Positions 19,581 to 30,441 are shown, counted from the stretch's first letter. The stretch: 36,225 nt of DNA from Rhizomucor pusillus (GCA_900175165.2 FWWN02000554.1:1-36225); one strand, 5' to 3'. Numbers and translations are program-made. The notes: generated by a model not told the origin, from the sequence alone.

Positions 19581-21173
19581 TTACAGGATACCGGAATCTT
19601 TGAGAGCGTTTTGTAAAATAGTCTCCTTGATAGCAGCGAATACAAGTCGAATCTGAAAAGATTATAATGAGCATAACCATGACCTTCCATTGACCATATG
19701 CTACATGTTGCCTTACATTGGAAGTATCGGTCGCCTGAGTTAAGCTATTCGCGATTTTCCAAGGATTATTATCGGAAGCAGAAAAAGACCCCTTGAGGAA
19801 TAATGATCAACTTACTGTGGGTATATATTAAGTTTGGCTCGATTTGTCTGTGTAAATCTCCAAAGTATATATTTAGCAGCTTTAGCGGGATCGGCTCCAC
19901 CTGGACACGAGCGATATTAGATTTTACTGTTTGTTCACGGCATCCATTCACATGCATGGATAAGAAAGGCAAGAAAATCACGAACCTCCGTAATCTGGGA
20001 AATATCGTTCTAAGGGCACTTTCGGTAGTTTCGCTCGGAAGAGATCAATCTTATTGAGAAAAAGGATTATGGACGTTCTCAGGAACCATCGGCTATTGAC
20101 GACAGATTCGAAGAGCACCAAGCTTTCCATCATTCGATTCTAAGAATTACCCCCGTGAGATACGTGCTAATCAAAATATCGCGGACTGATCTTGATACTT
20201 ACCTGTCGTGATTCTTCCAAAAGAACCTGATCGTACTCGCTCAGGGCCACACAGAAAATAATCGACGTTACTGCCTCGAAACAATGTATCCACTTTTTAC
20301 GCTCGGACCGTTGACCACCAACATCAAACATGCTGCATAATTCATAAGCATACATGATTCTTTCCATATTGCAAACAACGGTGGCGGGACTTACTGTATG
20401 TTCATCTGACCCATTTTAAATCGTGTTTCTGTGATACCCGTCGTTTTGGACCGTGCTCGTAGCACATCGTTCACATTCGGGATATAGTCGGGTTTACCAA
20501 TTCGCTGAAGTTCATCCAAAAAGCTGGTCATCACAAATGTTAGATATCTGCCAGCAGAATATTCCATTATCAAATGCGACCTACTATGGTGCCGAATCCA
20601 TGAGGTAAAATTCGCTGGCTTCCTTGTCCAATAGCACTGAAATTGTGGGATCTTTCCAAACACTTGCTATAGCTTCAACGAGCGCCGTATCCAGCGGCCG
20701 CTCTGTGCTTTCAGGCCCAGTCATGTCGTATTCTGCAATGAGTCTTGCATATGTCTGCAGAAGAGTGAGCTTGTTGCATTGTTAAGCACTAGCACGTACA
20801 TGACCTACATTGTTTCGCGGATTTTCAAACTTATAGTCAAAATGGTCGACTGCCCCGACTAGCGCTTGGGCAGACTCCAAGACGTTTCGAAAAACAGTTG
20901 CTCGCCACGTGTAAAGCTCGTCTCTTGTGTATCCGCTTTGGTGGATGATCTTCATTTGTTTGACAATGGTCGACTTGCCAGACTCGCCGCTTCCTGCATT
21001 GGTAGTTAGGCTCACGCGGTCGGGCTATTTAGACATCTGCAACAGCAGCACTGACCAAGTAATAAAAGCTTGCATTCTCGTCTAAGTTTCTTGCCGTCTT
21101 CTTCAATCATTCGGTCAATTTGTTGGCTATGTGCCCGTTCTGCTCGCTCTTCGGACGATAGACATAAGCCCAT
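19581..21173 (-). CDS. heterotrimeric G-protein alpha subunit, 356 aa
   Basis: Nine exons: 21173-21056, 20993-20809, 20754-20585, 20523-20395, 20332-20203, 20139-19986, 19900-19816, 19744-19717, 19652-19581. The length is typical. MGLCLSSEE gives Gly2 (myristoylation) and Cys4 (palmitoylation) for plasma-membrane anchoring. G1 is GSGESGKST (usually GAGESGKST), switch [11 protein letters not shown]3 [19 protein letters not shown]4 FLNKIDLF, G5 TQATDTSN. The C-terminus NALKDSGIL has Ser rather than Cys at -4, so it would not be a pertussis-toxin-type Gi. It should couple a seven-helix receptor to cAMP or MAP-kinase signalling. Which fungal Gpa paralogue it is cannot be said. Intron 6 starts GTTCGT, and exon 8 is only 28 nt. 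Confidence 0.95.
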
Positions 21174-21493
21174 AGCGTCGAGATGGAAGAGTTTGGGGAA
21201 TAAACGTGGTCGGGACGGAATCGTGAAGGAGTGTTGGGTTTCGAGAAGAAGGCAGTTAGTACGGGTGCAAAAGCAGATACAACGTCTTTTTTCTTTTTTC
21301 AATGCTGAAAAAATACGACTTTGGAAACGAGAAAAGAAAAAGAAATGGCCCCCTCCCTTCCCCCCGCAAAAAAGCGCAGATGTGCTAAACGTGGAAAACC
21401 TGCATGGTCTTGGCTTTCACAAAATCATAGATTTTTATTTTAATATAGTCATCAATGCAACCAAGTTGTCGTCTATATCTAGACTGGGAGAGT
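21174..21493. other. promoter of G-alpha and 3' flank of pyrophosphatase
   Basis: Contains a long T/C-rich tract on the minus strand (C5 and T runs around 21280-21365), a plausible 5'-UTR/promoter pyrimidine stretch for G-alpha. No TATA box recognised. Confidence 0.35.
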
Positions 21494-22865
21494 TTAGGCG
21501 CTGTGGGCGCTGATGAAGAACCACTTGTCAATGGAAGGATCGATTGGTGCAGGTGCTTCGACGTTCTCCTATAAATCTCACATGTTAATAAGCCGGCGGA
21601 AATCTGACAACGCCCTGCGACCCTTACGGAAGGAACCTCAGCGACGGTTGCATCGTCAGCAGCGATCTTGAAGCGGGATTCTTCGACGGACACGTTGACA
21701 CTAAATGACCATGTGCTTAGGGACATCTGATCGTTTCATCCTTTTTTTTTCTCATTTAACACTTACGTTTGAATGCCGTTTGCGTCAGTAGTACCGTTGA
21801 TCAAGTTCTTCCAGGCTTCGTGAGTCTCAAGGACGATGTCAGTGGCATATCGCTAAAGTGCAAATAAACAAGACGAACAATCAGCATATTTCGCTTCCGG
21901 AAAGTTTTTACGATAGATACCTTGTTCTTGGCTTCGCCGCTGAAGGCAAAGACGTTTTCGGGCTTGCCATCGGGGATCTTGTAGATACGGAACCATTCGT
22001 TGGTAGCACGGATAAGGCCGGGCAAGTGCTTCTCGACATCCTCGATATCTATAATGAAAATGGTGGTCAGTCTAAGCAACAAAGAATCTAAGAACCTTGT
22101 GGTTAATCCTTACCGTTCAAACGAGGGGCCAAGGGGTCGTTGACATCAATGACAATGACCTTCCAGTCGGTCTCGCCTTCATCCAACAAGGCCATGATAC
22201 CAAGAATCTTGACCTGCTTGATCTGGCCGACAGTGGCAACTTGCTCGCCAATCTCGATAACATCAATAGGATCGTTGTCACCACGGGCCTTAGTCTCAGG
22301 GTGGGTAGCGTTGGGATCTTCCCAAGTCTATCGATCAATGTTAAGATACAGCAGTTGGTGCAAAAACAGCTATGAGAAATCCAAGTACCTGAGGGAAAGC
22401 ACCGTAGTTCCAGATGTAACCCTTGTGGGGGAAGCAATTGCGGACATATCGCAGCTTGCCCTTCTTGGTATCTTGCTTGATAGGGTTGAAGGCATCCTCC
22501 TTGCTAATCTATGGTGACTGTTTAGTATACCCGCAGGGGCCAAAACAAGAAAGGTTATTTAAGTGCAGGGTGTACCTCAAGCTTAGCGTTGGTCCAGCGA
22601 GGAATCTCGACAATCATGTTGAAAACGGTCTTCTCCTCGTTTGCGAAGAGAGGAATATCGTGGAAGGGCGAAACGGGGACACCATCCTTCTCTACAGCAA
22701 GTGCGTCGCGCTTCATCAGTCTTCATCTGGCTGGAAAGGGCAGGGCACCTCCGCGACGAGAACGCGCCACGCGACCGTGTTTCGCTAAAGTTTCAACATA
22801 CCAAAGTAGACACGGTAGTCAAGAGTGTTGGGGGCGCCGACCTGGCGAGTCTTGTATTCAGCCAT
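21494..22865 (-). CDS. IPP1: family I inorganic pyrophosphatase, 291 aa
   Basis: Eight exons: 22865-22802, 22691-22576, 22508-22389, 22327-22114, 22048-21921, 21852-21767, 21700-21628, 21568-21494. It hydrolyses pyrophosphate to two phosphates, pulling biosynthetic reactions forward. The family signature [12 protein letters not shown], with its metal-binding aspartates, is present, as are [19 protein letters not shown] and the C-terminal KWFFISA. The length matches cytosolic yeast Ipp1 (about 287). There is no extra targeting peptide, so it is probably the cytosolic/nuclear enzyme. Third-position C bias is stronger than in the neighbours, as expected of a highly expressed gene. A TATATAA at 23009-23015 may be its core promoter. 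Confidence 0.95.
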
Positions 22866-23753
22866 GATATGTAAAAATGGAGCTTTGAGGAAAGGAAATG
22901 AAAACCAGGTTGCAGATGAGCGACGTCAAAACATTTACTGGGTTTGAATCTGTACATGGCCATAAAATGATGCCCTGGGATGATGAACATCTCGTTTGCA
23001 GATCGTGGTTATATACACAGCAATTGCGAGACTTTTGCGCGCCTTCAGTGACCATCCAGGTCGGTACATGCTCTAGTTTATCTTTAGTTACCAGGGGATG
23101 TTAGCGATATTGCTTTGCTTGCTTCTATCTGGGTACCGCGCGATCAAAATTTTTTGAGATGCAATGAAAATGTCTGGAGATTGCATCATCGCAGCAGAAA
23201 GGGAAAACCGAGATGGGCAACTGTTCCTGCAGTTCTGATCTCTCAATCCAAATTCGTGCTTATAATCATACGATCTGAAGACCATTAGTATAGCTATCAA
23301 TGTAACAACATCTTTCAAGAGTTGCAACACCCTCTTAATGTTTTTTTTTCTTTACTGCTGGTATCAAAGCCTTCACTTTGTTCATAAAGATAAGCGAAAC
23401 GGATACCAAGGATTTTCATTTTCTTTTTTCAGGATTGAAAGGGCGATTTCGGGAACCAACCTATGAAACCAACGTTATATGGAACGAAGGCACTCAAACG
23501 ATTCCCTGCGTATAATATTGCAAGTGCTACGAAAGCAGTGTAGCCGATAGCTATGGTTGACAGCTAACGCCTACGATGCGAATGATACTTGCGTGTAGAT
23601 AAACACAAGCCAAAATGTACGAATGAGGATACTTTTTTACGTTGATGATAAAAAGTACAGCCTTTATTGGTACAAAGGAAAAAGAATGAAAAGAAGCCCT
23701 TGTTGGACTCGAACCTTCTCTAAATTTTCTGTGCAGCCGCCTCAAAGCCACAT
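22866..23753. other. intergenic region between pyrophosphatase and esterase
   Basis: Includes the minus-strand TATATAA at 23009-23015, 145 bp before the pyrophosphatase ATG, and the 3' flank of the esterase. Short frames on both strands are not convincing. A sequence resembling a tRNA T-arm near 23705-23716 does not fold. Confidence 0.4.
23009..23015 (-). promoter_or_regulatory. probable TATA box of the pyrophosphatase gene
   Basis: TATATAA on the minus strand, 145 bp upstream of the ATG at 22865. The spacing is longer than for other genes here but compatible with a longer 5' UTR. Confidence 0.4.
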
Positions 23754-24920
23754 TCAATGTGTGGCGGAAGGAGCCGAGGACCAAGCCTTTCGGACCAACG
23801 AGACGACCAGATCCAGAGCAGCATTTGACGTTGGGGTCAGGATACGCGTATTGAAGCAACCATGGATAACACCAAGGATACGGAAGGATACGACTGGAAC
23901 ACCGGCTTCCTGCAGTTTTCTACCGTATGCTTCACCTTCATCACGCAAGACATCCGCTTCGCAAGTAAGGACGCAAGCAGGAGGGAGTCCTTTGAGCTGC
24001 TCGATTGAAGCTTGCAGCGGCGACGCCGTTATTTCCTTTTGTCGCTCCTTGTCAGGGCAATACAGATCCCAATACAGCTTCATTAAGTTGCGGTCTAAAA
24101 AGTATCCCTTTTCAAACTGATCGTAGGACTCTGTGTTAAACTCTGCATTCGTTGTTGGATATAATAGCAATTGGTACTTGGTGTGAGATAATAACCCGCG
24201 CTCCTTTGCCAAAACTGACCAAATATTTACATATTAGCGAGCTGATGAAAGGTTCGAGATAAAGAGTATACTCACAGCATAGAGCAGCTGCCAAGTTACC
24301 ACCGGCACTTTCTCCACCTACAACAATGTTCTTTGGATCCACCTTGATAGATGCGGCGTTGGTAGGGTTTGTTACCCAGGCCAGCGCATCGTAGCATTCT
24401 TCGAGGGCATATGGATAGCGTGCTTCAGGACTCAAGCTGTAGCTTACAAAAATTACAGCGCCGCCTGTGCGATCGGTAAGCTATTCGATCCATTAGTTTG
24501 TATGAATAAACAATTATTATCGCAAGCAATAGAACATGAAAAGTTGCTGTGTACCTCGTAACGAATCTTTCTGTGGGTATTCTTGTTGCAATTTACCCAT
24601 CCTCCGCCATGTCTACAAAAGCGTGTGTGAGAAAATGTCGAGATAAGATAACAAAAAATTGGACCCTACATGTAGAAAATAACAGGCAAAACCTTGTTCT
24701 CGGTATTGGGAGGACGTGTGATAGTAATTTCAACAGTCTTTCCATTTTGTCTTTGAACCATCTTGTCCTCTTCCAGAACCTTTGGGAGACCTTCCTCAGA
24801 TGTAAATGCCGCGCCTCGTAGTCGTCGGATCTCTTCCACAGGAAGCACGGAGAAATCAATGTGACCAGTTTCCTTGAGGAGATCTTCGAAAAATGGTTCT
24901 ATCTTAACTGGAACAACCAT
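23754..24920 (-). CDS. alpha/beta hydrolase, HSL-type esterase/lipase, 324 aa
   Basis: Four exons: 24920-24670, 24612-24555, 24480-24276, 24214-23754. It carries the hormone-sensitive-lipase family layout: oxyanion-hole HGGGW early in the fold, nucleophile GGESAGGN, then CEADVLRDEGEAYGRKL with the catalytic Asp, and VIHGCF with the catalytic His. It would hydrolyse short- to medium-chain esters; the natural substrate is unknown. No signal peptide or membrane helix is evident, so it is probably cytosolic. The ATG is supported by a TATATAA at 24967-24973, about 50 bp upstream, although the frame is open further upstream. It is divergent from MGM101. Confidence 0.9.
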
Positions 24921-25660
24921 GAGAATAAAATGAATCACAGCCAAAGATCTCAGGAACAGGTCCCGCTTATATAATGGAATGCTTATTAAGCAGAGCCTTC
25001 TAGGTAGGACAAGCCCGCAGAGTAAAGCGAGCTTCGGTGGAAAACATCCACATAGATTTAGCAATACAGTGAAAAGGGCTACGCCGTTCTTTACATCACT
25101 AGCACCGTCTGGATTATGTCGCCAACTCGTATATATTGGAATAGAAAAGCTATCCGGTGCATGGATTTTCTTTGAGCGATGGTAACATTTTGCTCAATGT
25201 CTCTGAAGCGCTGGGATCAGTTTTGTAATTATTAATCCAATACATGACCGAAGAGTTGGATGTTGTCATATAGGACAAAATGAAGTCCTCGTGGCTGTTG
25301 TTGATAAAGCAACACTCATTGTGAGCTGTGGAACTGCATTCCTAAGCCAAGAATTATTATGATTACATTTGGCACCGATTTGTGTCGTCCAAGAAGAGCA
25401 AGCAACTGCATCAAGTATGTATTCTTAGTTCTGATTTTTATATGATAGTTACTTGCAGATCAGAGGCTGTCCCTGATATAATCGTCGATGTTTCTTATTG
25501 ATGATTCCTTTGTATTGTACGAGCATCTGAAGCGTATCCCACTTGATACGTACGTTACAATGTGCAAGCTACGATTCAAGACAAAGCTGCCTATCGTTTT
25601 CGGGGACAGTGGGACAAGCAAAAATGCAAGCACCGCTTGAATTTCTTGTTCTTTTTCTCC
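24921..25660. other. shared upstream region of esterase (-) and MGM101 (+)
   Basis: About 740 bp between divergent starts. It contains the esterase TATA box. No clear TATA box precedes MGM101. Nothing else supported. Confidence 0.4.
24967..24973 (-). promoter_or_regulatory. TATA box of the esterase gene
   Basis: TATATAA on the minus strand, about 50 bp before the ATG at 24920, in a GC-richer context. Confidence 0.55.
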
Positions 25661-26850
25661 ATGTTCAGGTTTACCAAGACTCTAGCTTCCAAAGGAAGCG
25701 TGTGTCTCAAACCAAGGCTTCCTGCTGTACAGGCAAGTGTGTTCATTCACCATGATCGTAAGTTTGCATTCTGACATGTAGTTTTGATATCGGCTTTTGA
25801 CAGCCTGTTGCACGCCCGACACGAAATGTGACAACAACTCGGATCGTCAGAGTCAAAAAGGAAACAACAGCCAAAGATAAAGCTCCCGCCGAAGCTGCTT
25901 CCAGTCAGCAGCAACAACAACAGATCGTAAGCGATTCCGTTAAATCCACTGTTGGATCGGTGTCTTCCGCAGCAGGAGCGGGTGGTATCGACGGACCTGC
26001 ATTAAACGGCGTTGATTATTTCCCTGGCACGGAAGACTTTGACCCAGTGATCAACGGCTCTGAGAGTTCGCAAAACTGGTCAACGTCTTTCCATGGTCTA
26101 TCGACACAGCCTTTTTCGCGCGAAATTTCTGATATTCTTATGCAACCGGTGGATATGGATGATATTGAGATCAAACCAGGTAAAATAACTGATATAATGG
26201 GTGGACGTAATAGTCACGTATATCTTATTCTGTTTTCTTTTCAAGACGGGCTTCTTTACTTGCCTGAAATCAAGTATCGAAGGATTCTGAACAAAGCGTT
26301 TGGTCCTGGAGGTATATGTCGACATTGAATCTCGATGCTATTTGGAGAGATGTAGTTTGCTAACCGCTTTGCTGCGTAGGATGGGGTTTGGCTCCTCGAG
26401 GAGAACACTCCATATCAAAAAAGAACGTCTCTCGGGAATATGCGCTGATTTGCCACGGCAGATTTGTCTCACAGGCTCGCGGTGAGCAGGCCTTTTTTGA
26501 TCCTGAAGGTTTAGCTACTGCAGCTGAAGGTTGCAAAAGCAATGCATTGATGAGATGCTGCAAGGATCTCGGTATTGCATCTGAATTATGGCAAGTGCAA
26601 TAATTGTGGTGTAGAACTCTGAATGCGGAAAGCTTACCTGCTCACTCTAGGGACCCTGTCTTCATCCGCAAATACAAAAAGAAGTACTGCGTCGAAGTCT
26701 GGGCTGAGCATGTTACCACAAAGAAGAAGAAACGAGTGTGGCGAAAAAAAGACGAAACGCTAGGTAAGATGCTGGTTTTGAATAAGCAAGGCGCGTGCAA
26801 TGATGCTAACGATTATCTATTACTTAGAATACCCATATAAAGAATTGTAA
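25661..26850 (+). CDS. MGM101: Mgm101, mitochondrial genome maintenance recombination protein, 286 aa
   Basis: Six exons: 25661-25732, 25804-26179, 26246-26311, 26380-26590, 26651-26763, 26828-26850. The conserved core is unmistakable: [89 protein letters not shown], and the terminal EYPYKEL. Mgm101 is a Rad52-like DNA-annealing protein that maintains and repairs mitochondrial DNA. The tandem Cys of RCCKD is kept. The first exon encodes a basic, acid-free presequence ([17 protein letters not shown]). A variable Gln/Ser-rich linker follows. Introns 1 and 4 start with GC (CAG|GCAAGT and TATG|GCAAGT). An alternative ATG at 25752 with a normal GTAAGT donor would give a shorter N-terminus. Confidence 0.95.
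25733..25803 (+). other. GC-AG intron 1 of MGM101
   Basis: GTACAG|GCAAGTGTG ... TTGACAG|CCT, 71 nt, phase 0, joining the presequence exon to the body. GC donors usually compensate with perfect matches elsewhere, as here. A competing GTAAGT at 25758 would suit only a start at 25752. Confidence 0.65.
26591..26650 (+). other. GC-AG intron 4 of MGM101
   Basis: GAATTATG|GCAAGTGC ... CTCTAG|GGACCC, 60 nt. Splicing restores the conserved Trp-Asp-Pro (TG+G GAC CCT). The nearest GT (26595) gives the wrong frame, so the GC donor is required. Confidence 0.85.
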
Positions 26851-27281
26851 ATGCAGACACTGGGTTGATTGTGTAGTTATGCACTCGTAATTAGGTTGAA
26901 AATACAAATATTGAATGACAACCATGCCCTGGATCCTGGAAATGAGTACACATTTTTGACGTGCGATTTCAGTACTTGGCAACCCTTGGCATTTGGCGGG
27001 ATCATATCTGAGCAATTAGAGCCGAGATTTTGCCAAGTGATATTGAATAAATGATAGTTCACAAGCAAAGCTCACCTCACTAGAGGAGTAGCAAGCTCAA
27101 CATGGAGAAGGATGATGTAATTTCCCATAAGTGCTTTCCTCCACAAGCATTGAAGGGCACAGTTTGCAGTGATCAGCCAGGTTGCACGTGCAATGTATTA
27201 AAACTCCAGCCGGTTGCCGCATTTAAAAAGCGGGACAGTACCTGATGATCACTTGCTCCTGTTCTTTTCCATGTCAAACGG
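26851..27281. other. intergenic region
   Basis: 3' flank of MGM101 and upstream region of the small gene at 27282. A TATA-like ATTTAAAAAG near 27219-27228 is the only element noticed. Confidence 0.35.
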
Positions 27282-27464
27282 ATGGCGCTATATGCAATTT
27301 TGCTTTTCCTCGTCTCCCTGAGGATTGTAAAGTATTTCCTGGATCAAGAAGCTACCGAAGACGAGCAGGATAACCTGATGCTGCGAGCGAAAGACGATCT
27401 CAAGTCCAGTATTCTTGCCGGTAATCTATACGAAGCTGGACTTCATCCTTCTACACATTGTTGA
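27282..27464 (+). CDS. small putative single-pass membrane protein (incomplete model)
   Basis: The ATG at 27282 starts a hydrophobic helix (LYAILLFLVSLRIVKYFL), followed by an acidic segment (DQEATEDEQDN). Unspliced, it ends at 27464 (60 aa). A donor-like G|GTAATC after codon 46 (27421) and an acceptor CCAAG at 27515 would instead join it to an open frame ending at about 27660, making about 95 aa. I cannot choose between them. TATA-like ATTTAAAAAG lies about 55 bp upstream. Family not recognised. Confidence 0.4.
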   Translation: MALYAILLFLVSLRIVKYFLDQEATEDEQDNLMLRAKDDLKSSILAGNLYEAGLHPSTHC

Positions 27465-28471
27465 CCTATGCATGCTTAAAATTTGCTTATTACACCGAAT
27501 ATCTTCCATTCCAAGTTTTCAAACGCACACAACTCTTTTATACCTTCTGTACTATGCCTTTCCCACCATTGCCTTGCATATTATTATCCAACCACAGCCA
27601 TATATACTTGCACCGTCTTCATATTTCTTTGCAACAAGCAATTATTCCTCGTTTTAACTAGCATTGATACCTGTCTTCTTGCGCGTGGTTCGGAAGCACA
27701 ACACCCAGGCATCTTGTTCTCAACAACTTGTTGGTTCCGGGGAGCTAATGCATTGAGCCGCGTTTATGCATCACATGTACTCCAAAGGTCTCACGAGACC
27801 CTGCTTTTACAACAGACATGCTAGTCTCCAAATTGAGCAGTCTGTTTACGACACCAACCTTTTTTCCCCTTCTTCCGCAATCCTCACTGTACAGCGGAAA
27901 TGGCAGCGTTGTCTTGTGCACAGATAAAGCTCTCCATTCACTAGTGCATACGAGGAGAAACGGGTGGGCTGAGCCCAGCATCGTTAATGCATCGCGTGGT
28001 CTAGTCGCGTGCCTTCTGCTGCAGTCGTAGAATAATATCAACTATGCTGTCTTACCGATCCATATTTGCATGTTTAGTTTTGCCACCTTCATTTAGGCAG
28101 CATCCATGTTCTGATGTTGATGCATCTTTTTGAAGACAAGTAGAAAGCACTGGATGACAACAAACCATCGTGACTTGCAGCAATGAATATTTGAATATAT
28201 TAAAAGAAGATGTACGTATCGATGATTCACAGAGATAACATCCCCCACCCCGGATCATCGATTTGCGTGGATTGAATTGTCTCAACCCAGTCATTCGATT
28301 CCCAATTCTTGAACAGGCAGTTCACTGAGCTGCATGGTCTGTGCTGAATCCAAAAACTCCATTGGCCCACAGGATATGAAACAGAATGTCATGTTTATGA
28401 GGAAAGTGATAAAAATTTACAGGTGAAGAAAAAAAGTGTATTCGAATTATATACATGAAATGGTACTTTTT
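27465..28471. other. intergenic region without a clear gene
   Basis: Possible second exon of the small membrane gene up to about 27660. Overlapping frames at 27745-28041 (-) and 27818-28030 (+) are unrecognised. No repeat or RNA gene seen. Confidence 0.35.
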
Positions 28472-29450
28472 TTAAGCGTACAGTTGTTGCAAGAGAGATG
28501 CGAAGGTATTGTAGACAGATTGAGTGAGAGAGGTGAATGGATAAAAGTAGAGTGAGTGATGTGCAGAGTCCTTGTTGGCAGCGGCGGCTTCCATGGCAGC
28601 TTTCTTTTTCTTTTCAATATCGCTTTCCGATTCCTTGGGAAGAGCAGCGGATTGCTCCGGGACTGAGGTGACGACCTTCTCGCGGGAAGATGCCACAAGC
28701 ACCTGTGGATCCAACAAGTCAGTGTCACACGCAAATGCGCGGGGAACTAGACGCTTGATAGCGGGGTTGGATGGTTCGTCATATACGTCGTACAAGAGTT
28801 GCCATGAGCATGAATATGCGGTCATGTCATCTGCACCGGTAGCATCATATCCAGCATGATGCGAGGATTGATCGACAGGAACTGGTACGATTTTATTCTT
28901 GTATGAGATGCTGTAGATGCGGCGAGTACTGTTGACTTTGATCAAGACGGTGCAGCCATCGATCTGGGGAGGAGGAAGAGCGGTTTGCAGTGTGAGGGAG
29001 GTGTCTGGGTCTTGAGGAATGAATTCCATCTTGTTATCATCGGCGTTGCAAGCCGACCATCGAAAATCGAGTGGTTTGTGAGCAACTATACTCGACTGGC
29101 AAATCCAAAGTCGCATTGTTATTTGTTCGGCGTGTGCGATGAGATGAGGCTGTGCAAGTGCCCTCAGTAGTCGATTGACACGGCATAGGCGGAAAAGTGC
29201 AGAGGTGTCAAGATATGACAGGATGATTTCAATGAGCTCGATAGGAATTGTGTCCAAAGTCGGATGGTCTTGTCGTTGTAGTCGTTGTAGTGATTTGCAG
29301 GATAGAGAGCACGACGATGGGCTGAATTATGATTCAAGTCAGCAATCCTGAATTGGCAGCATCCAGAACCTAATGTTGTTGTTCGCTTTACCTTGCCCAG
29401 AGGCTCAGCAACATCTCGATAATGTTCGACTGTCTACAGACTTTGTTCAT
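28472..29450 (-). CDS. F-box protein, 302 aa
   Basis: Two exons: 29450-29392 and 29321-28472, with a 70-nt intron (AAG|GTAAAG, acceptor ATTCAG, TGAC branch). The F-box is at residues about 43-85: IPIELIEIILSYLDTSALFR, then LCRVNRLLRALA. The remainder has no repeats I recognise and ends in a Lys/Ala-rich stretch (SDIEKKKKAAMEAAAANK) and an aromatic tail. The second exon has no usable ATG before the F-box, so an upstream exon is required; the ATG at 29450 fits because TATATATAAA (29496-29505) lies 46 bp upstream. The first 42 residues are poorly constrained. Probable SCF ligase adaptor. Confidence 0.75.
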
Positions 29451-29495
29451 TGCGAATATATTGAGGACAACAATGTGTAGAATTCAATTCGGAGA

Positions 29496-29505
29496 TTTAT
29501 ATATA
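29496..29505 (-). promoter_or_regulatory. TATA box of the 302-aa F-box gene
   Basis: TATATATAAA on the minus strand, 46 bp before the ATG at 29450. It supports the two-exon model. Confidence 0.55.
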
Positions 29506-29660
29506 ATTCAGGATTGAATCAAATGTGCTATCCTGGGTGCCGACGGGGGGTTGCGCACCATAGCTTATCGATAAGGATCCGATTCATTTGATTGGCTGCC
29601 CAGTGCAGTTGCATACGGAGCGAACGCCTGTTCCTGACATCACCTCACTAACTCTATCTA

Positions 29661-29813
29661 ATGTTTCCCACCCGATTTTCTACCTTTTCACGGGTGCGCC
29701 AGCTCGTTTCTACAGCCACGTCGTTTCGGATGATTAGCAGATTCTGCACTCGAGTAACCAACAATCAAACCTACGCCCAGTGTTATCTCCAATGCATCGC
29801 GCCCGTTAAATAA
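29661..29813 (+). CDS. possible small mitochondrial protein, 50 aa
   Basis: ATG-to-TAA frame with an N-terminus like a mitochondrial presequence (MFPTRFSTFSRVRQLVSTAT: Arg, Ser and Thr rich, no acidic residues) and a YAQCYLQCIAPVK end. In the next frame the DNA continues NNCKDEF; small Cys-motif mitochondrial proteins such as complex I assembly factors can show a similar CxxEF pattern. That would need an unrecognised splice or a one-base assembly error. Confidence 0.3.
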   Translation: MFPTRFSTFSRVRQLVSTATSFRMISRFCTRVTNNQTYAQCYLQCIAPVK

Positions 29814-30441
29814 TTGCAAAGACGAGTTTTAAGTCGTCGTCCTCCTCGCCTTCTGTTGCCGTCGATAAGTACGTCGGTAAATTTTTAATGACCTTATCGA
29901 TGGGCACGCAAACATTTCTGTTGCGAGCATATGCGAGACCCCTTCGATTCCCACAAACGACTGATTTTGACTGATTGCCCTTTAGAGTTGTCTCCCATGA
30001 CCACTCGTTGCGTAGGTTACAATTAAGGGCCAGGGACATCACTTTTCTTCTTTATTATTCTTTGTGTTATCGATAACATCAATAGACTTTCTTCTTTTTC
30101 CTTTTTTATTTCCTCCCTTTTTGCTACCAATATTTTAGACACTCTTCCGCAGTTTCACCGAAACTGAAAGAACACATTGCACTTTCATATCAACGGTTTC
30201 GGTAGCTTCTGGGTTTCTCGCGGTCGCTGCTTCAAGGCCAATCAATTTTCTGCTCCAGATAGCCGCTCCCAAATCAAGCATTCAATCCACCATCGATTTC
30301 GGAGTGTGATATCAGAGCACGATGATGCCCGGATAATCCGATCTTCCTGTTAATCTTGGGATAATCAAAGACTTGCACTCTGCTGGGCACTGCTGCTTGT
30401 TTGCAGGTCTCAGCAAAGAGGGCACGGTCTTATCTCCGCTT

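Noticed and set aside
23700..23780. tRNA-like sequence on the minus strand (GGTTCGAGTCC next to a weak A-box-like stretch)
   Set aside because: The T-stem does not pair (GAAGG against CCAAC), and no acceptor stem or anticodon arm fits.
29250..29321. WD40-like NDKTIRLW in a second frame just before the F-box
   Set aside because: It is a single short match in a frame that cannot connect to the F-box or to other WD repeats. The F-box frame is open through the same DNA.
30152..30164. GTTTCACCGAAAC as a heat-shock element upstream of TPS2
   Set aside because: The TTC and GAA blocks are three bases apart instead of two, and no further units follow.
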